Assembly (NCBI GenBank): GCA_001599815.1 | Contig: BCIA01000006.1 | Span: 3,536,961 to 3,600,960, forward strand | Source of the DNA: Furcasterigmium furcatum | Taxonomy: Eukaryota; Ascomycota; Sordariomycetes; Glomerellales; Plectosphaerellaceae | Length of the DNA: 64,000 nt | Reading direction: 5' to 3' | Shown: positions 1 through 11,946 of the stretch, in pieces | How the letters are laid out: each line of letters starts with the position of its first letter | Numbering within the stretch: the stretch's first letter is position 1 | Notes under the pieces: generated by a model | What the model saw: only the letters and a program-made list of their open reading frames with translations | Told to the model about the DNA's origin: nothing | Databases searched by the model: none | Made by a program: the position numbers and the translations under genes

Positions 1-363
1 GGCGCCTTTCGCGGAGGCGACGGCGTGATCCGCGACGTCGAGTTCCGGCTGCCCATGACGGCATCGATCCTGTCGGAGCGGCGGAGCTTCGCGCCGTACG
101 GCCTGGAGGGCGGCAAGGATGCCCAACGCGGCCGTAACACATGGGTCCAGAAGTCCTCGGGCCGCCACACCAGCATTGGGGGGAAGAACTCAGTGTCTGT
201 GGCGGCGGGAGATAGGCTTGTTATTGAGACGCCGGGAGGTGGCGGGTACGGAACTCCAGGAGGATTAGACAGCAGCTTAGACAGGTCCACCGCCACGCCG
301 GGCTTTGTGCCCATAGCCAGCGGGAGCGTGGCGGCGCGGCGGGAGCTGGCAGACCAAATGTAA
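1..363 (+). CDS. 5-oxoprolinase / hydantoinase B, C-terminal fragment
   Basis: This is the 3' end of a gene that begins before the window. The frame is open from base 1 and stops with TAA at 361-363. The fragment has the hallmarks of the HyuB half of ATP-dependent 5-oxoprolinase: a GAFRGGDG segment, then SERR, GGKDAQRG and the glycine-rich ETPGGGGYGTP near the C-terminus. The whole enzyme opens 5-oxoproline to glutamate in the cytosolic glutathione cycle, and relatives hydrolyse hydantoins. About 45 extra residues follow the glycine-rich motif. The next gene converges on it from the other strand. Which of the two substrate classes applies cannot be judged from the tail alone. Confidence 0.85.
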   Translation, partial: GAFRGGDGVIRDVEFRLPMTASILSERRSFAPYGLEGGKDAQRGRNTWVQKSSGRHTSIGGKNSVSVAAGDRLVIETPGGGGYGTPGGLDSSLDRSTATPGFVPIASGSVAARRELADQM

Positions 364-981
364 GGGGCGCCGGCTGGCTTAAAGAACAGGTTATCATGTT
401 AAAATCTGAGATTGCTGCAACTTTGGGCATGATTTTGAGTTTGGAAATCGAGTGACCTGTGGTACTCTGACAGCATAGCCGGGCATAAAGACAAGTGGTT
501 GCAGTTCATTGCTTTTATTCTTACACTCGAGCCGCTGTGGCCCCCAGAATTCCTCTTGTTACATGCTATCTGCCTTCGGGGCTCTTGTTTTCCAAGCAAC
601 GCCACGACTATATCAGGAGGTCCTCGTCGCCTTGATGATTGGACGTCCGGATTATTCCGTTGAACTCACCTTGGTAGCTATGCTGAAGAAGACTGAAACG
701 ATAACCCTTATCCGAAAAGTGGAAGGTTCATGTCATATGAGTCCCAATGCAATGTAAGTAAATTGCATCATGCGGTCATTCCTACTGGTAAACAAGAGTT
801 GTCTGCAACCAAAAAAGCTTGACACGGAGCACCCCCCATACTGATCAACTGCCCTTCACCACCTGTCCCCCCAACCTGTCCCCCTCAAATCCCTTATCCG
901 CTGGCCGAGGTTACTGGATGAGCCTGCAGATGAGCCTGCAAAATTCCACTCTGAAACTACCGAGGTTCCGACACGGTCTAC
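364..981. other. Convergent intergenic region, no gene seen
   Basis: This lies between the 3' ends of the oxoprolinase and the MFS gene. Short open frames here have no recognisable protein. A 12-bp perfect tandem duplication sits at 917-940. Confidence 0.6.
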
Positions 982-2618
982 TCAAAGAACGTAACGGAAA
1001 GCCGGCTGCTGGAAGTCGGTCAAGTCCAGGAACTCAGTCCCGGCGACGGCCTCACTTGGGGACTCGGCAGCCTTCCTGTCCCGGCGCCTGTTCTCCAGGA
1101 TGTTGACGACGCGGATGGCCACGAGCGTCAGGGCCGCGCAGCCGTACATGACAGCGACCATGAGTTTGCCGCTGTGGTACTGGGGCGCCTCGTGGGCACG
1201 GAAGGTCTGCGGCCCGATCCAGTTGCCGACGCCGTAGGCGATGATCTGCAGGCCGTTGACCGTGGCCTTCTTCGTGTACCCGAGCGTGTTGTTGGAGATC
1301 ATGACCATGACGAGGCACCAGGCCGAGCCGGCGGCCCCGATGAAGTAGAAGCCCACGAGCAGGGCCGCCTGGGCGTGCAGCGGGATGACGATCATCATGA
1401 TGCCGCCGATCATCGGGATCAGGATGGCGATGAAGGCGAACAGGGTGCGGTCGAGAAACTTGTCGGAGAGCCAGGTGAAGAAGAGCTTGCAGAAGATGTC
1501 GACGACGCCGGTGGGCATGTTGAGCAGCAGGGACAGGCGGCTGCTGAAGCCGAACGAGTTGATGACGATAGAGCCAAAGGAAGTGATACCGCCGTTGGGG
1601 ATGTTCATGAGCAGGGAGAAGAGGACGTAGAGGTATGTGCGCGGATCCTTGAAGGCCTCGAAGAACTGATCCCACTTCCACTTGCGGCTGCCGATGCCCT
1701 GGAAGTTCCCACGGATACGCTCGACGGCAATGCGCTTCTCGCGCTCGTTGAGGAAGTGCGCGTTGATTTGGTTGTCGGGCATGCGCCACCAGCAGTACAG
1801 GCCTGTGATCACGGTAGGGACTCCGAGGACCAGGAAGAGGATCTTCCAGGTCTCCAGAGCGCTGTTTGTTACGCCCGAAAGCCCGTAGGCCATGGGACCC
1901 ATGATGAGCAGGGCGACTCCGTTGCAGGACAGCCAGAAGCCCATGCGCTTGGCCTGCTCGTTCTGCTTGTACCACATCGAGGTGAGGATAACGAAGGCTG
2001 GTGTGACGGTAGCCTCGAGGGCGCCGAGGAAGAACCGCACACACAGAAGGCCTGCGTAGCTGGAGACCGCCATATGGCAAAGAAGAACGGCGCCCCAGAG
2101 AATAATGTTGGCGGAAGTATACTTGCCCATGGGCAGGGCTCGTAGCAAGTACGTCGTGGGAAATCTGCAGAGGGTCAAAAGCCATCAGCCCAGCGTCCTC
2201 TTTTCCAGTGTCTGGTGTCAATAAAAGGCCTGACTTACTCCCACGCAATGTAACCGGCATAAAAGATGCTCGAAGCCCAGCTGAACTCCTGTGATTTGGG
2301 GTCAAGGTTGGTGTCTTCCCTGATGCCCATCAGAGAGGCGTAGTTGAGAGACGTCTTGTCGGCGAACTGGAGGGCGTAGATCCAGCACAGTAAGGCCATG
2401 AGGGCCTTGTCGATCTTGCGTACAACATTGCGCTCCTCTTCGGGGGTGAAGGCAACATCCTCGCCGCCGGTAAAGTCCAGGGCGGGATCGTAATCTGCCC
2501 TTGCTTCATACTGCGGCTTCTCGAGGACGCCGGTCTCCACGTCTGTAGCTGTCTGGACGAGGTCGCCGCCGTCCTTCTTGTGGGAGGGGCCCTTGTGTAG
2601 ATCCGATTCCCTCGTCAT
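982..2618 (-). CDS. MFS permease, anion:cation symporter (Dal5-like) family
   Basis: Two exons, 2618-2239 and 2164-982, are joined by a 74-bp GTAAGT...CAG intron, giving about 520 residues. After a hydrophilic N-terminus of about 60 residues come WIYALQFADKTSLNYA and a typical 12-helix ACS-family layout, with RFFLGALEA in the first half and a central loop rich in charged residues. Family members import small organic anions such as allantoate, nicotinate, pantothenate or dipeptides. The substrate cannot be read from the sequence. The gene shares a 724-bp divergent promoter with a C2H2 regulator, which suggests the regulator controls it. The start is the first ATG of the open frame. Confidence 0.88.
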
Positions 2619-3342
2619 GTTGGAGGAGTGTTGGTGAGATGGTTCAGATGAGTACGGCAGTTAACGGAGCAAGGTGATGAGGCATCCGGTTCCGGGCTGG
2701 CTTTGGAGAGGAAGAAGGATACCAGTAAGGCTAAAGTTGAGAAGTCGGGACCCCCTATATAGAGGTTGGCCGTGGCCGTGAGGTTGCCCTGTCCGTGGCC
2801 TTCATGAACCTAGGTCCTGGAGTATCAGCCCGTCCAGGTGATAGGGAGAACCGGGGTTGAGCATCATGGTGATGACTCGGGAGCGGAGGTGATCGAGGGT
2901 TGGCCATGTGGAGCTCCCTTCTGGCCACGCCTCCCTCCACAGCACCACGGCGGCCAGAAAGGAGAGGCGGACTGGGAGCTATCGGCCCTCGGGTGCACGA
3001 GTCACGAGTTCTTATCTTTAGGTCCCATTTCCCCGCGTCTCAAGGTTCATTAGTGAGTGTCTCCACTGATAACACGGGGTATAGCGCGAGAACTCCACCT
3101 TTGATAGCGCACTGAGATTAAGGAGCGGCGAGATGTCCGGCGGCCGGGGAAGAGGCGACAGTCAGAGTGAGACCGTCACAATGGTCCTCCGCTCTCCCGA
3201 CAGTCTCCGTCCTCCACAACAGCCAGCCTACGACCAACTGAAAGACACTCATCATTCTGTGTGAGCATATTGTGCACAAGATCAACGACCACGTCTGCAT
3301 ATCCATCTCTGCAGCAACTGCGGTGGGGACGATGAAGACAAG
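2619..3342. promoter_or_regulatory. Divergent promoter between permease and C2H2 regulator
   Basis: This 724-bp region separates two divergent starts. It contains a TATA-like element serving the minus-strand permease and no convincing ORF. Confidence 0.5.
2756..2761 (-). promoter_or_regulatory. TATA box of the MFS permease
   Basis: A TATATA element lies 138 bp upstream of the permease ATG. Four other genes in this window have a TATA element 115-135 bp from their ATG. Confidence 0.4.
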
Positions 3343-5826
3343 ATGAGCTCCCATCGACCCTTCGGCTGCAGTCAATGCTCCCAGACCTTCACGCGAAACG
3401 TGGGTTGATGGCCTGTACCCTCTCCACTGTCGTGCCAGACCCTCGCTGAACATCGCCTGACTATAGGAGAACTTGGCCCGTCACATTCGTACGAGTGAGT
3501 CAACTGGTTACCGGTACCCCCAGTCCCTACCCATGAGGTGATCCTTCTGACGCAGGGCCCCAGGACACGGCTCACAGGCAACACCCAAGCCCTTCCGTTG
3601 CTGCTACTGCCAGACGCGGTTCTCCAGACGCGATGTGTGCAAGCGGCATGCGGAAAGGTGCCGGGGAGGACTTGGAAACCAGCAGCAGAATCGACAAGAA
3701 TCTCACTACGGAGATGAGGTGTCATTGATGTCGAATCCGGAAGCCTCTATACCATCACCTCCCGACCCCTCAGTCTCAGCTGCCCCTCGTGCTCAAGTAC
3801 ATCGCATAGACAACTTCGCCGTCGGCCCCCCTGACCTGCCGTCTGGCAATCAGGCGGAGGACTGGCCTCAGCTGCTTCCCCCTGAGACCGGCCTTGCCAG
3901 CCCTGAAGTACACGTCACCGCGTACTTTGAGTATTTCCACCCTTCCTTTCCCTTGCTTCATCAGCCCACCTTTGACAGTACATCCCCCAAGCCTTTGAGA
4001 AGCATAGTATATGCCATTGGCTCCCTGTACACGGCGCAGAAGCTCCCCGACGGTGATAGGGAGTCCTACCTCCTATGGAGCCAGGATCTCTGGGCTTCTG
4101 AACGTGAGGAGCTCATCAGGATGGTTAGTCATTGAACGCAAGACTTTGAGGGCTCAAAGCCTATCTTCCGTGTTTCGCTGACATGTCTTCATCAGGTCGG
4201 CTCAGATGGCCAGGGGCTTCGCACACCTGCGGTTCTCCAAGCCTGGCTTCTTTACATTATTTACGGCATCTACATGGGCGACACGGCCCAATTCGATGAA
4301 TCCAAGCAGATGTTTCATTCCGCCGTTGCGGTAAGCCCCCTGTCCGCCAGCATGCGTGGCCGCGAGGATTATCAGCTCATGTTGTGTTGCGTGCCCTGTA
4401 GGCTGTCCGCCAAACCGGTCTGCTGAGGCGGACTGCGGGAACAAATGCAGCATCTCCATGCATGGATGGTTCCGTCGTCGACAGCGGCTTCACCGAGGCT
4501 AGTGGCGACGAAAGCCCCCAACGCCGGTGGGTGGCCTACATCGAAGACGAGTCAATGAAGCTCTGTCTTCACGCGCTGGTCTTTCTCGACTTTCAGATCT
4601 TTTCCCCCTGCAACATGCGCCCCCTCATGTCGCCCATGGAGCTCGGCTGGGACCTGCCGCTGCCGGAATCCCTCTGGGATGCCGATTCGGCGTACGAATG
4701 GCTGGAGAGGCTGGAGATGGAATCCTGCGTCACTGGCCTCCAGAAGGAAGACGACCATCCCACCGTTTCCTATCCCTGCCCGGCCACAAAGTCCCTGACG
4801 CTGGCCATGCAGTCGCTCATGTCCAGCTCCCCCAGTCCTTACCTGCTGGCCGCCCTATCCGCCTCGCCCATGGCGCTCCTTTTCGTGGTCACCAACATCG
4901 ACGCCTTGCTGAAAGACTTCACACGCTCGTACTACCAGCTCCCGCCAAACTTGACCGATCCCTCGGCGTTTCACATCCTCACACAGTCACAGAACCGGCA
5001 GTTCAGCACCGCACTGGGGCTCATTGTCGGAATCGTCGAGAGCAACGAGGCGCAGGGCCCGCCCGGCGATTCCCGTGCCATCTGGACAACCGTCCAGCGC
5101 ATGACCTTGGCGATAAAACTGGCCCTCTGCAAGCCAGACAGCCTGCTGATCAGCGGCATCGTCGAGAACAGCGTGGCTGCTGGCCTTGCCACCGCAACTC
5201 ACCTGGCGCTCGGGCTATACGGCGGCGCGAGGCGATCGTTGCAGTCGCTTCTGAAGCTGGCAGCGGGCGAGGACACCGTGCTCGTTATGCTGGACGACCT
5301 CACTGGGGCGCTGCAGGCCATGACGCACGGTGACAGGCGCATCGCCCTGGGCGAAGCGCCATGGACCGTGGTGGCCGAGTACCGAATCCTGCTGGAGATA
5401 TGGCGCTCCCTGAGGTGGTCGTCGGCCGAGATCCAGAACAGGAGCGGAAGCAGAAACGAGAACGGAGACAGGGGCCCCTCGCAACGCCGACCGCTGCGAC
5501 GATCAGAGGCGTCCGTGCTCGTCTACAACTCCATCGCCGAGGCCATACTCGGGTTTGGGGACGGGACGGCAGCCGGCCGCCGCCACTCGATCGACGCAAG
5601 GCCCAGTGTGATGGTTGCGCCGCCGGATTTGACCGAGTCATGTTTCACCAAGGCCATCTTGCAATTCTGGAAAGATAGGAGTGTTTGGGACCTTGGAAGG
5701 TCAATGGTCAACATTGTGGAAGAGCTTATCGCCGCTGACTCGCCGGCCTCAGTGCTCGTGATCGGTGGAGGACGTGGTGGGCGGGTCGCGAGACATCCGA
5801 GCGGATCTGCCACAGAGGCAGGCTGA
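3343..5826 (+). CDS. C2H2 zinc-finger transcription factor with fungal_trans domain
   Basis: I assembled five exons: 3343-3399, 3467-3494, 3564-4123, 4196-4330 and 4402-5826 (about 734 residues). All four introns are GT-AG and 67-72 bp, and the phases close exactly. Exon 2 is a 28-base micro-exon that completes the first zinc finger. Finger 1 is C9-C12-H25-H30. Finger 2 is C41-C44-H57-C61, a C2HC variant common in fungi. A fungal_trans (PF04082-like) region begins at VTAYFEYFHPSFPLLHQPTF. This architecture is that of pathway-specific nuclear activators. Its position beside a divergent permease suggests control of that permease or of the enzymes to the right. The last 20-30 residues are glycine/arginine rich and less certain. 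Confidence 0.85.
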
Positions 5827-6176
5827 GCGTGTGGAGGTCACGGTGAGATTCATTCGGATGGAGCTCCATCGCCTCCTCCACCACCACCTCCACCACCATC
5901 GGCGCAGCCAACCTCCGCCTCCACCGACCTCCACCGACCTCCACCACTTCCACCACCTACTCACACTACGGATGATCACCATCATTGGAAGCACCTCCCC
6001 AGAGGGCCGGAGCCGGAGTGCTGTGCTTTGGCCGTATTTGTACATATTGCTCTCAAGGCCGTGTGTTTTGGGGCGTTCATCATTAGGGAGTCAACTCTGT
6101 CGTCAACTCTTCATTTTCGAATTGGACTGAGTGAAGTTTGAAAGAGCTGCGCGGTGATAACCACGCCGGGGAAACT
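5827..6176. other. Intergenic region with a CCACCT-rich tract
   Basis: This is the 3' flank of the C2H2 regulator and the 5' flank of the dehydrogenase. No gene is seen. Most of its left part is the simple repeat listed separately. Confidence 0.55.
5871..5960. repeat. Imperfect (CCACCT/CCACCG)n simple repeat
   Basis: About 90 bp of pyrimidine-rich CCWCC units, including two adjacent copies of a ten-base CCGACCTCCA unit. It lies just after the stop codon of the regulator gene. Confidence 0.8.
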
Positions 6177-7375
6177 ATGTCATCAACAACAACGGTCGGT
6201 TGGGTATGTCGTCGTATCTCCCTTCACACCCCTGTTCGCGCGGCTGATATCTCCTTTGTCTACCTAGTTTGGACTGGGGTCCATGGGCATTGCAATGGCC
6301 ATGAACCTGCAGAACCATGTCAAGGCTCAAGGGCTCCCGCCCCTGCACTACAGTAACCGCAGCTTATCGCGAGGCGAGCCACTCAAGGCCACCGGGGCGG
6401 TTGAAGAGAAGACCTTTGAGGATTTGCTACGTGCTGTAGATATCGTTTTCACAATGGTGAGTTTGTGCTGGCAACCATCTGGCAAACCCTAAGCCCCGGT
6501 GAATCCAGGTGGTGGATATCGAGAGGAGCCAAGCCCACTGATCCGACCTCTCTATTAGATCTCTGACGATACCGTGTTAGACAGCCTCCTGGACCAGGCG
6601 CTAGCAAGCGGGGTATCCCTGGAAGGCAAGATCTGGATCGATACGTCTACCGTACACCCAGACACGAGCGCTGGCTGCAGTGCAAGGCTTGCAGAAGTGG
6701 GAGCCAGTTTTGTCGCCTCCCCAGTGTTCGGTGCCAGTCCAGTGGCTGCCGCGGGGAAGCTCATCTTTGCCATGGGCGGCCCTCATGAGGCGGTGGATAC
6801 CTTGCGCCCTTATATCATCGACGTGATGGCCAAGAAGATCATGTACCTGGGCGAAGACGTCCGAAAGGGCAGCCTCCTCAAGATCACCGGGTGAGTCTTC
6901 GTGCGCCCATCGGCACGGCCATCTGCAGGCTATGGAGAAGATACAGCTATGCTAACGTTCGAACCCCTCTCATAGAAACATCTTCGTCATTGGGTTCCAA
7001 GAACTCATAGCCGAGGTGCTAGTCTTTGCTGAGAAGACCGGCTCGGACACCAAAGAGCTGGAAGAGTTTATTGGGAGCATGTTCGGACCAGTGATAGAGA
7101 GCTACTGTAAACGCATGACTTCGGGATCATACGCGCCACCCCTCGACGTCCGTCCAGGCTTTGCCGTTGCCCTAGCTGCCAAGGATTCCCGCCACGCTGT
7201 CAACACGGCCAAGTCACACGGGACGACCTTGCCGACGATCGAGTTGGCCTTGGCACGCATGAACGCCGCGAGGAAGTACGCTGGTGAGTCGCTCGACAGC
7301 TCGTCGCTGTACGGCACAACCAGGCTTGAAGCTGGGCTGCCGTTTTGGAGCGAGAATAGCAGGCAAGGCAATTGA
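6177..7375 (+). CDS. NAD(P)-binding beta-hydroxyacid dehydrogenase (3-hydroxyisobutyrate dehydrogenase-like)
   Basis: Four exons, 6177-6203, 6268-6456, 6559-6890 and 6976-7375, encode about 315 residues. This is close to the usual length of about 300 for the family. The first splice joins VGW to FGLGSMG and so rebuilds the Rossmann dinucleotide motif GLGSMG. Downstream come TMISDD, the substrate-binding SPVFGAS segment and GSLLKITGN. In GSLLKITGN the lysine near residue 180 matches the catalytic lysine of the family. Members oxidise short beta-hydroxyacids or reduce tartronate or succinic semialdehydes. No organelle signal is evident. It converges on the RidA-family gene, and both could act on small keto or imino acids. 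Confidence 0.88.
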
Positions 7376-7520
7376 ACTTGTGCACTAAAGAATTAAGGTC
7401 CTGGTACTAGATCAGGACAGCTGGCGGGTCACACCGCTGTACTATATACAGCGGTACTTCTATATTACACACTTCTTGTACCGTCAGATTCTGTTCCAAC
7501 ACATCCACCATCGCGACCTG

Positions 7521-8013
7521 CTACAGAAGGGCGGTGCACTCGATCTCTACTCTGACATCTTTCGGCAACTGCTTGACTGCCACGCAGCTCCGTGCCGGCT
7601 TGTGGACAAAGTACTTGCTGTAGACCTCGTTGACAGCGTCAAAGTCGCCCATGTCGGCCAGGAAGATCTGGAATGTCAGCGACACCACTTGAGCGAAATG
7701 GACGACCGATGCTCACGTTGACCTTGGCCACCTTTCCAATCTCCGTGCCAGCTGCCTTGAGAACAGAGAGGATGTTCTGGCAGACCTGCTCTGTCTGCTC
7801 ACCGGCCCCTCCTGGCACAACATCGCCCGCCTTGTCGATGGGGATATTGCCAGAGAGGAAGATAAATGGCCCGGCTTTGACTGCATGAGACTGAACAAGT
7901 ATTGTAATTAGCATCAAATCCTTCTTCTTGGGGTCCAGGTTACCACTTACATAAGGTCCAAGCGCGGGAGCAAGCTCCTCGCTGATGATGGTGGTGAGTT
8001 CCGAGCTGGCCAT
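7521..8013 (-). CDS. RidA/YjgF/UK114-family enamine/imine deaminase
   Basis: Three exons, 8013-7951, 7890-7717 and 7667-7521, give about 127 residues, matching the usual length of about 130. The first splice yields ALGPYSHAVKAGPFIFLSG, the strongest family signature. The C-terminal exon holds KPARSCVAV, with the conserved active-site arginine, and ends VEIECTALL. RidA proteins hydrolyse reactive enamines and imines made by PLP enzymes, and one branch deaminates 2-aminomuconate. The start chosen is the ATG giving MASSEL. The frame is open further upstream to about 8097, so a longer N-terminus, perhaps mitochondrial as in yeast Mmf1, is possible. Intron 2 is only 49 bp. Confidence 0.9.
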
Positions 8014-8447
8014 GATGGTGTCTGGCTTCAATAGCGCAATCGCAATGTCGGCGACAGATTCAGATATTGATTGGTATGTATTCTTGAATAGTGCCACACC
8101 AATTGACGGGAGTCATAAGTAAATCATTTATAAGGAGCTCTTCAGGCTCAGAGACTGGGGTCGTGGCCGATATCGGCAGACCAGTCGTGTGATGCTCATC
8201 CATCCATGCTCAGTCGTGCGCAATTGTCAAGTCTTGCCGAGATAAATCATGCCACATTAGCGCTGCTTTCAAAAGTTTCGGGACAGGGTCGTCTCTCTTT
8301 CAATCATTCTTGCAGTGCGAAGAGTACACGCGGGCATCCATGCCGTTGAACACTTGGTCAGGTTACCAACCGTCATCCGGGAGGTCATCCGTTGTAAATC
8401 AAACTGAGATTTGGTGCTCTACAATCGAACATGACCTGCAGTGCCTT
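8014..8447. other. Intergenic region between two minus-strand genes
   Basis: Probable promoter of the RidA gene and 3' flank of the aminopeptidase. The reading frame of RidA stays open upstream to about 8097. I see no other gene. Confidence 0.5.
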
Positions 8448-11400
8448 CTAATCAGCTCGACTCCGTATTCCCCTTTCCTCCAGCCAATTCTCAAGACGAG
8501 TCGCCTCCCTTGCCCTGAACCCAATGTTGACCCGCATCCTCTCAAGCACGACCTGCAAGCCTCTGCCGAACCCGATGCTTGCACAGTCCTTCTGGCCGAA
8601 GAACTCCAGTACTTGAGCATCAACTCCGTCTTCCGCAAATCCACCCAGGCCCAGTCTGAGGAATTTGTCAAGGCTCATCAAGCTGCCATCGAATTTGGCG
8701 AGCACCTGGCCCCAGTTCCCCTGGAGCCATGCCCAGAAGGCCTCTCGTGAGAAAGCACGAGTAGAAAGCGCCGATGATGCAATATGAAGATCAGACACTA
8801 GCACATCCGGTGACAGCAATAACGAGAAATAGTCTTCAAGCCCCTCCCTGGAGGAAGTCCCAGCCAGGGACCGCAAACAGGTCTCCTTGAGGCTCACGGA
8901 TGTCGAAGGCACGCTGAGATAGACCGACTGCAGCGCTTTGTAATGCTGCGGGCTGCCCTTGGCGCCTATGATAGCCAGAACGACTGGGATAAGACTGCTG
9001 TGAAGAGATGTAGGGTCGGCGATGTACGACTCGAAATGCCCGATAGCAGAAGCCACGGCTCTGTGACGAGGTTTGTCAGCTTATGCGAAGGCCTCAATTG
9101 TCCCAGGTTGCTTACTCTTCATGGCCTGCCATTCCTGCCATCAGAATGATGAGTGCTCGGTACCTCGTCCTCGAAGGTTCCTCGTCGGGAGACACCGCCC
9201 AATCTTGGGATTGGATTCCGGCTGAAATCAGGTGCCTCATGAACTCTGAGAGCCCTTGACGAAGTGACTCGCTGCTTGAGAAAACTCGGGCGAGGAGGTC
9301 CATCGCCTGGGAAATCTGATGCAACACGCTACCCGTCCATCCGTCTTAGCTGACGCCAAACTCGGGAAAAGACCAGAGGCTGAGGGACTCACAAGTAATC
9401 ATCTGTAGCATGGAATGCTTCCAAAAGATTGAGCAGATCACTAATGCTCCTTTTCCCTGCTACAGCCAGTGCGGCGACATCCGCAATCAAGGTGACCATC
9501 TGGTTAGCGCTCAGCGAGCTCCGGTTCTGAGTAAATACATCGAGCACGCCTGGCGGGTAGTTGACCCGATAGAAGCCAGTGTGATTTGGATTCAGACAGA
9601 CAAGAGCTTGATGAATCGGCGTTTCTGGTTCCAGCTTGATTCGCAGCGACTTTGCGTGCATCCCTTCGAGGTTCTTGCCGTCTGGGCGCGGAAGACTTAG
9701 AGGAACCCACCAGGCTGCTCTGGACTCGGCCTCCGACACATCCCCGGTTAGAAGAAGCCGTTCTTGTCGGAGGGAGACTTCACAGGGGCTGTCTAAATCG
9801 ACTGAAATCACAGGAAATCCAACCTGGAAGAGCCACCCGTCCTACAGGCGCGTATCAGGGGCTGGGCTTTAGCAGAGGGGCTGGGTTGGTGGGCATACCA
9901 TGAATGACCGGATGTCTTTCCCAGAAACTTGGCCTAAATGCCCCCAAAGATCTTGGGACTGAGCATTCTCTGCACCGATGATCAGGTTACGTTCTCCAAA
10001 AGACTTCGGTCGTGTGTTGGGAAAGATACTTACTATACGCGTACACTCGAAGGTAACTTGCTATTCCGTCGAAGAAAACATCTCGGCCAAGGTAGTTGAC
10101 GAGCATGCGGATAAGCGAGCTGCCTTTCAGGTAGCTAATATCATCGAATATCTCGTCAATGTCGGGTCCGTTCTTGACCTGTACGTCGATGGGGTGGGAT
10201 GCTCGGAGGGAGTCAAGCTGCAGTGCTGTCTGGAGGCCGTCGCCCTGGGGAGTATTAGTATAGGGGAATAGAAATTAGGGTTGGAAATCCTACAATGAAC
10301 CGTCTCCAGATGTGCCAATCTGTGTAATGAGGTTAGATTCCTTCGAATATAGTACGGAATCCACGGCCTTACCGGGATGGAACTCATCAGCCGCGAGCCA
10401 ACCTGCCCAAGTGGCAAATCCCTCCTTGAGCCAAAGATCATTCCACCATTCCATGGTGACTAGGTTCCCAAACCACTGATGGGCCAGCTCTAGGGAAAGT
10501 CAGTCCCTGAATTTAAGCCCGCGGGTCATCCAGAAAACATGCCATGTGCGATAACGTAGCTGACTCGCTCGCGATTCTCCAGACTCGATGTGGCTTCGTC
10601 AACCAGCAGGGCGGTGTTCTGGAAAGTGCACAGGCCCCAATTTTCCATAGCACCATGCGCCTTGGACAGTAAGTAGTCGTCCGGAAAGACGTACGAGTGG
10701 GTAGCTGTGTGAGTACGTACAAACTCCGGGATAGCAACGAGGTCGAGTTTTGGGAGAGGGTAATCCGTCGCGAAGATGCGGGTGAAGTAATCCATGACAC
10801 GGCATGCGTGCTGGAGAGCGTATTAGGCTTGTGATATCAGATCCCTGGGGCTGTAGATGCGAACAGGGAGGGGTCTCAGGCCGTGATTCTTGGAAGTGGT
10901 GGCTTCGATGTATCCGAAGTCTCCCACAACCCACGCAAAAAGCTGCAACATGATTCGAGTCAGCAAATGGACACTTGTAATACAAAGCATCATTTGAGCG
11001 AGGAATACGAACGTAGGTGCTCATGATGGGCGTGGTCTCGAAGGAGGTGGTCTTGGTTCCATCGCGAATGTCCTTCACCACCTCCTTTTCTGGCATGTTG
11101 CTCAGGACAGTCAACGGCTCCGGGGTTTGGATGATGAAAGCAAACGTTGCTTTGAGACTCGGCTCGTCGAAGCAGGGGAATGCTCTTCGTGCCTCGCATG
11201 ATTCAAACTGGGTGCTCACTACCCACGATCTGCAGTCCTGCTCTCCCCTCTGGCTGTGGCAGGGTGCTTTGGTCCGATAGAAGCCGGCCGCTGTGTTGCT
11301 GATGCTGCCAGCAAAGCGAATGGTGAGCTGCGCTTTGGGGCCATGGACTTTTTCGGGAAATCGCAATGAAACCCTTTGGAGCGCCTTATCATAAGCTATT

Positions 11401-11691
11401 TCTGAGAACTTGAGTGGGTTGGCATGGTCGTCGCTCGAAACCGCCGCATCTGAGATGACAAGCTCCTTGGAGTTCAACCAGATGGTGTCGGAAGCTTCCC
11501 TCACTTCGAGGTGGATTGTCACCTCTCCTCGGTATGAGAAAAGAGGTTGGAAGCACATGTCAAAGAGATGGAGATCATAGTGCAAAGGCTTGAAGCTGCG
11601 TGCATGTTAGATCCGAGTCCCAGACGGAGAACTGGGGATCTTGGGATGGGACTCACCCGATCGGGAGGCGAAGGTACTCCGAATCCGCCAT
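8448..11691 (-). CDS. M1-family zinc aminopeptidase, interrupted by an in-frame TAA
   Basis: Eleven exons: 11691-11657, 11595-11013, 10942-10721, 10660-10543, 10489-10373, 10319-10294, 10244-10034, 9969-9899, 9841-9393, 9328-9116 and 9060-8448. They give 885 codons before the terminal stop, one of them an in-frame TAA. This is a cytosolic puromycin-sensitive-type aminopeptidase. It has GAMENWGL at about residue 283, zinc site HELAH at 319-323 and second glutamate E342, followed by an ERAP1_C-like helical domain. The HELAH motif is completed only by a 53-bp GC-AG intron (10542-10490). Exon 6 is 26 bases. Codon 246 is TAA (10825-10823), in a segment that otherwise aligns with the family on both sides. 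It may be a nonsense mutation, a base-call error, or removal as a 54-bp intron (10864-10811). The intron at 10720-10661 ends in AAG and has no stop. Confidence 0.85.
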
Positions 11692-11946
11692 TGTATCGTC
11701 CTGGGGGCTTTCCAGAAGTCAACCGGACACGGACTTCCTAAACCCAGTGACCACTCGTGTATAATTGACTTGCAAGCTCTATATCTCGCCGACCAGAAAT
11801 CCTGACTCGCTGATCGGGCTGGTCCAGATAGCCGGGACACCGGCCTAGTGCCCCTTATCTGCCCCCCTTGGCCATGGATATTAATATGTACCCCAGTTTC
11901 TGGCTCCCCATCTCCAATCTTCCCTCATGCATCTCAGTTTCCGAAA

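Noticed and set aside
1174..2145. 323-codon frame antisense to MFS permease 1
   Set aside because: Highly charged composition with no domain, a shadow of membrane-helix codons.
10660..10721. Reading through the 60-bp stopless intron of the aminopeptidase
   Set aside because: Retention would insert 20 residues between EF and AHGAMEN, which the family lacks. GTACGT and AAG borders fit an intron.
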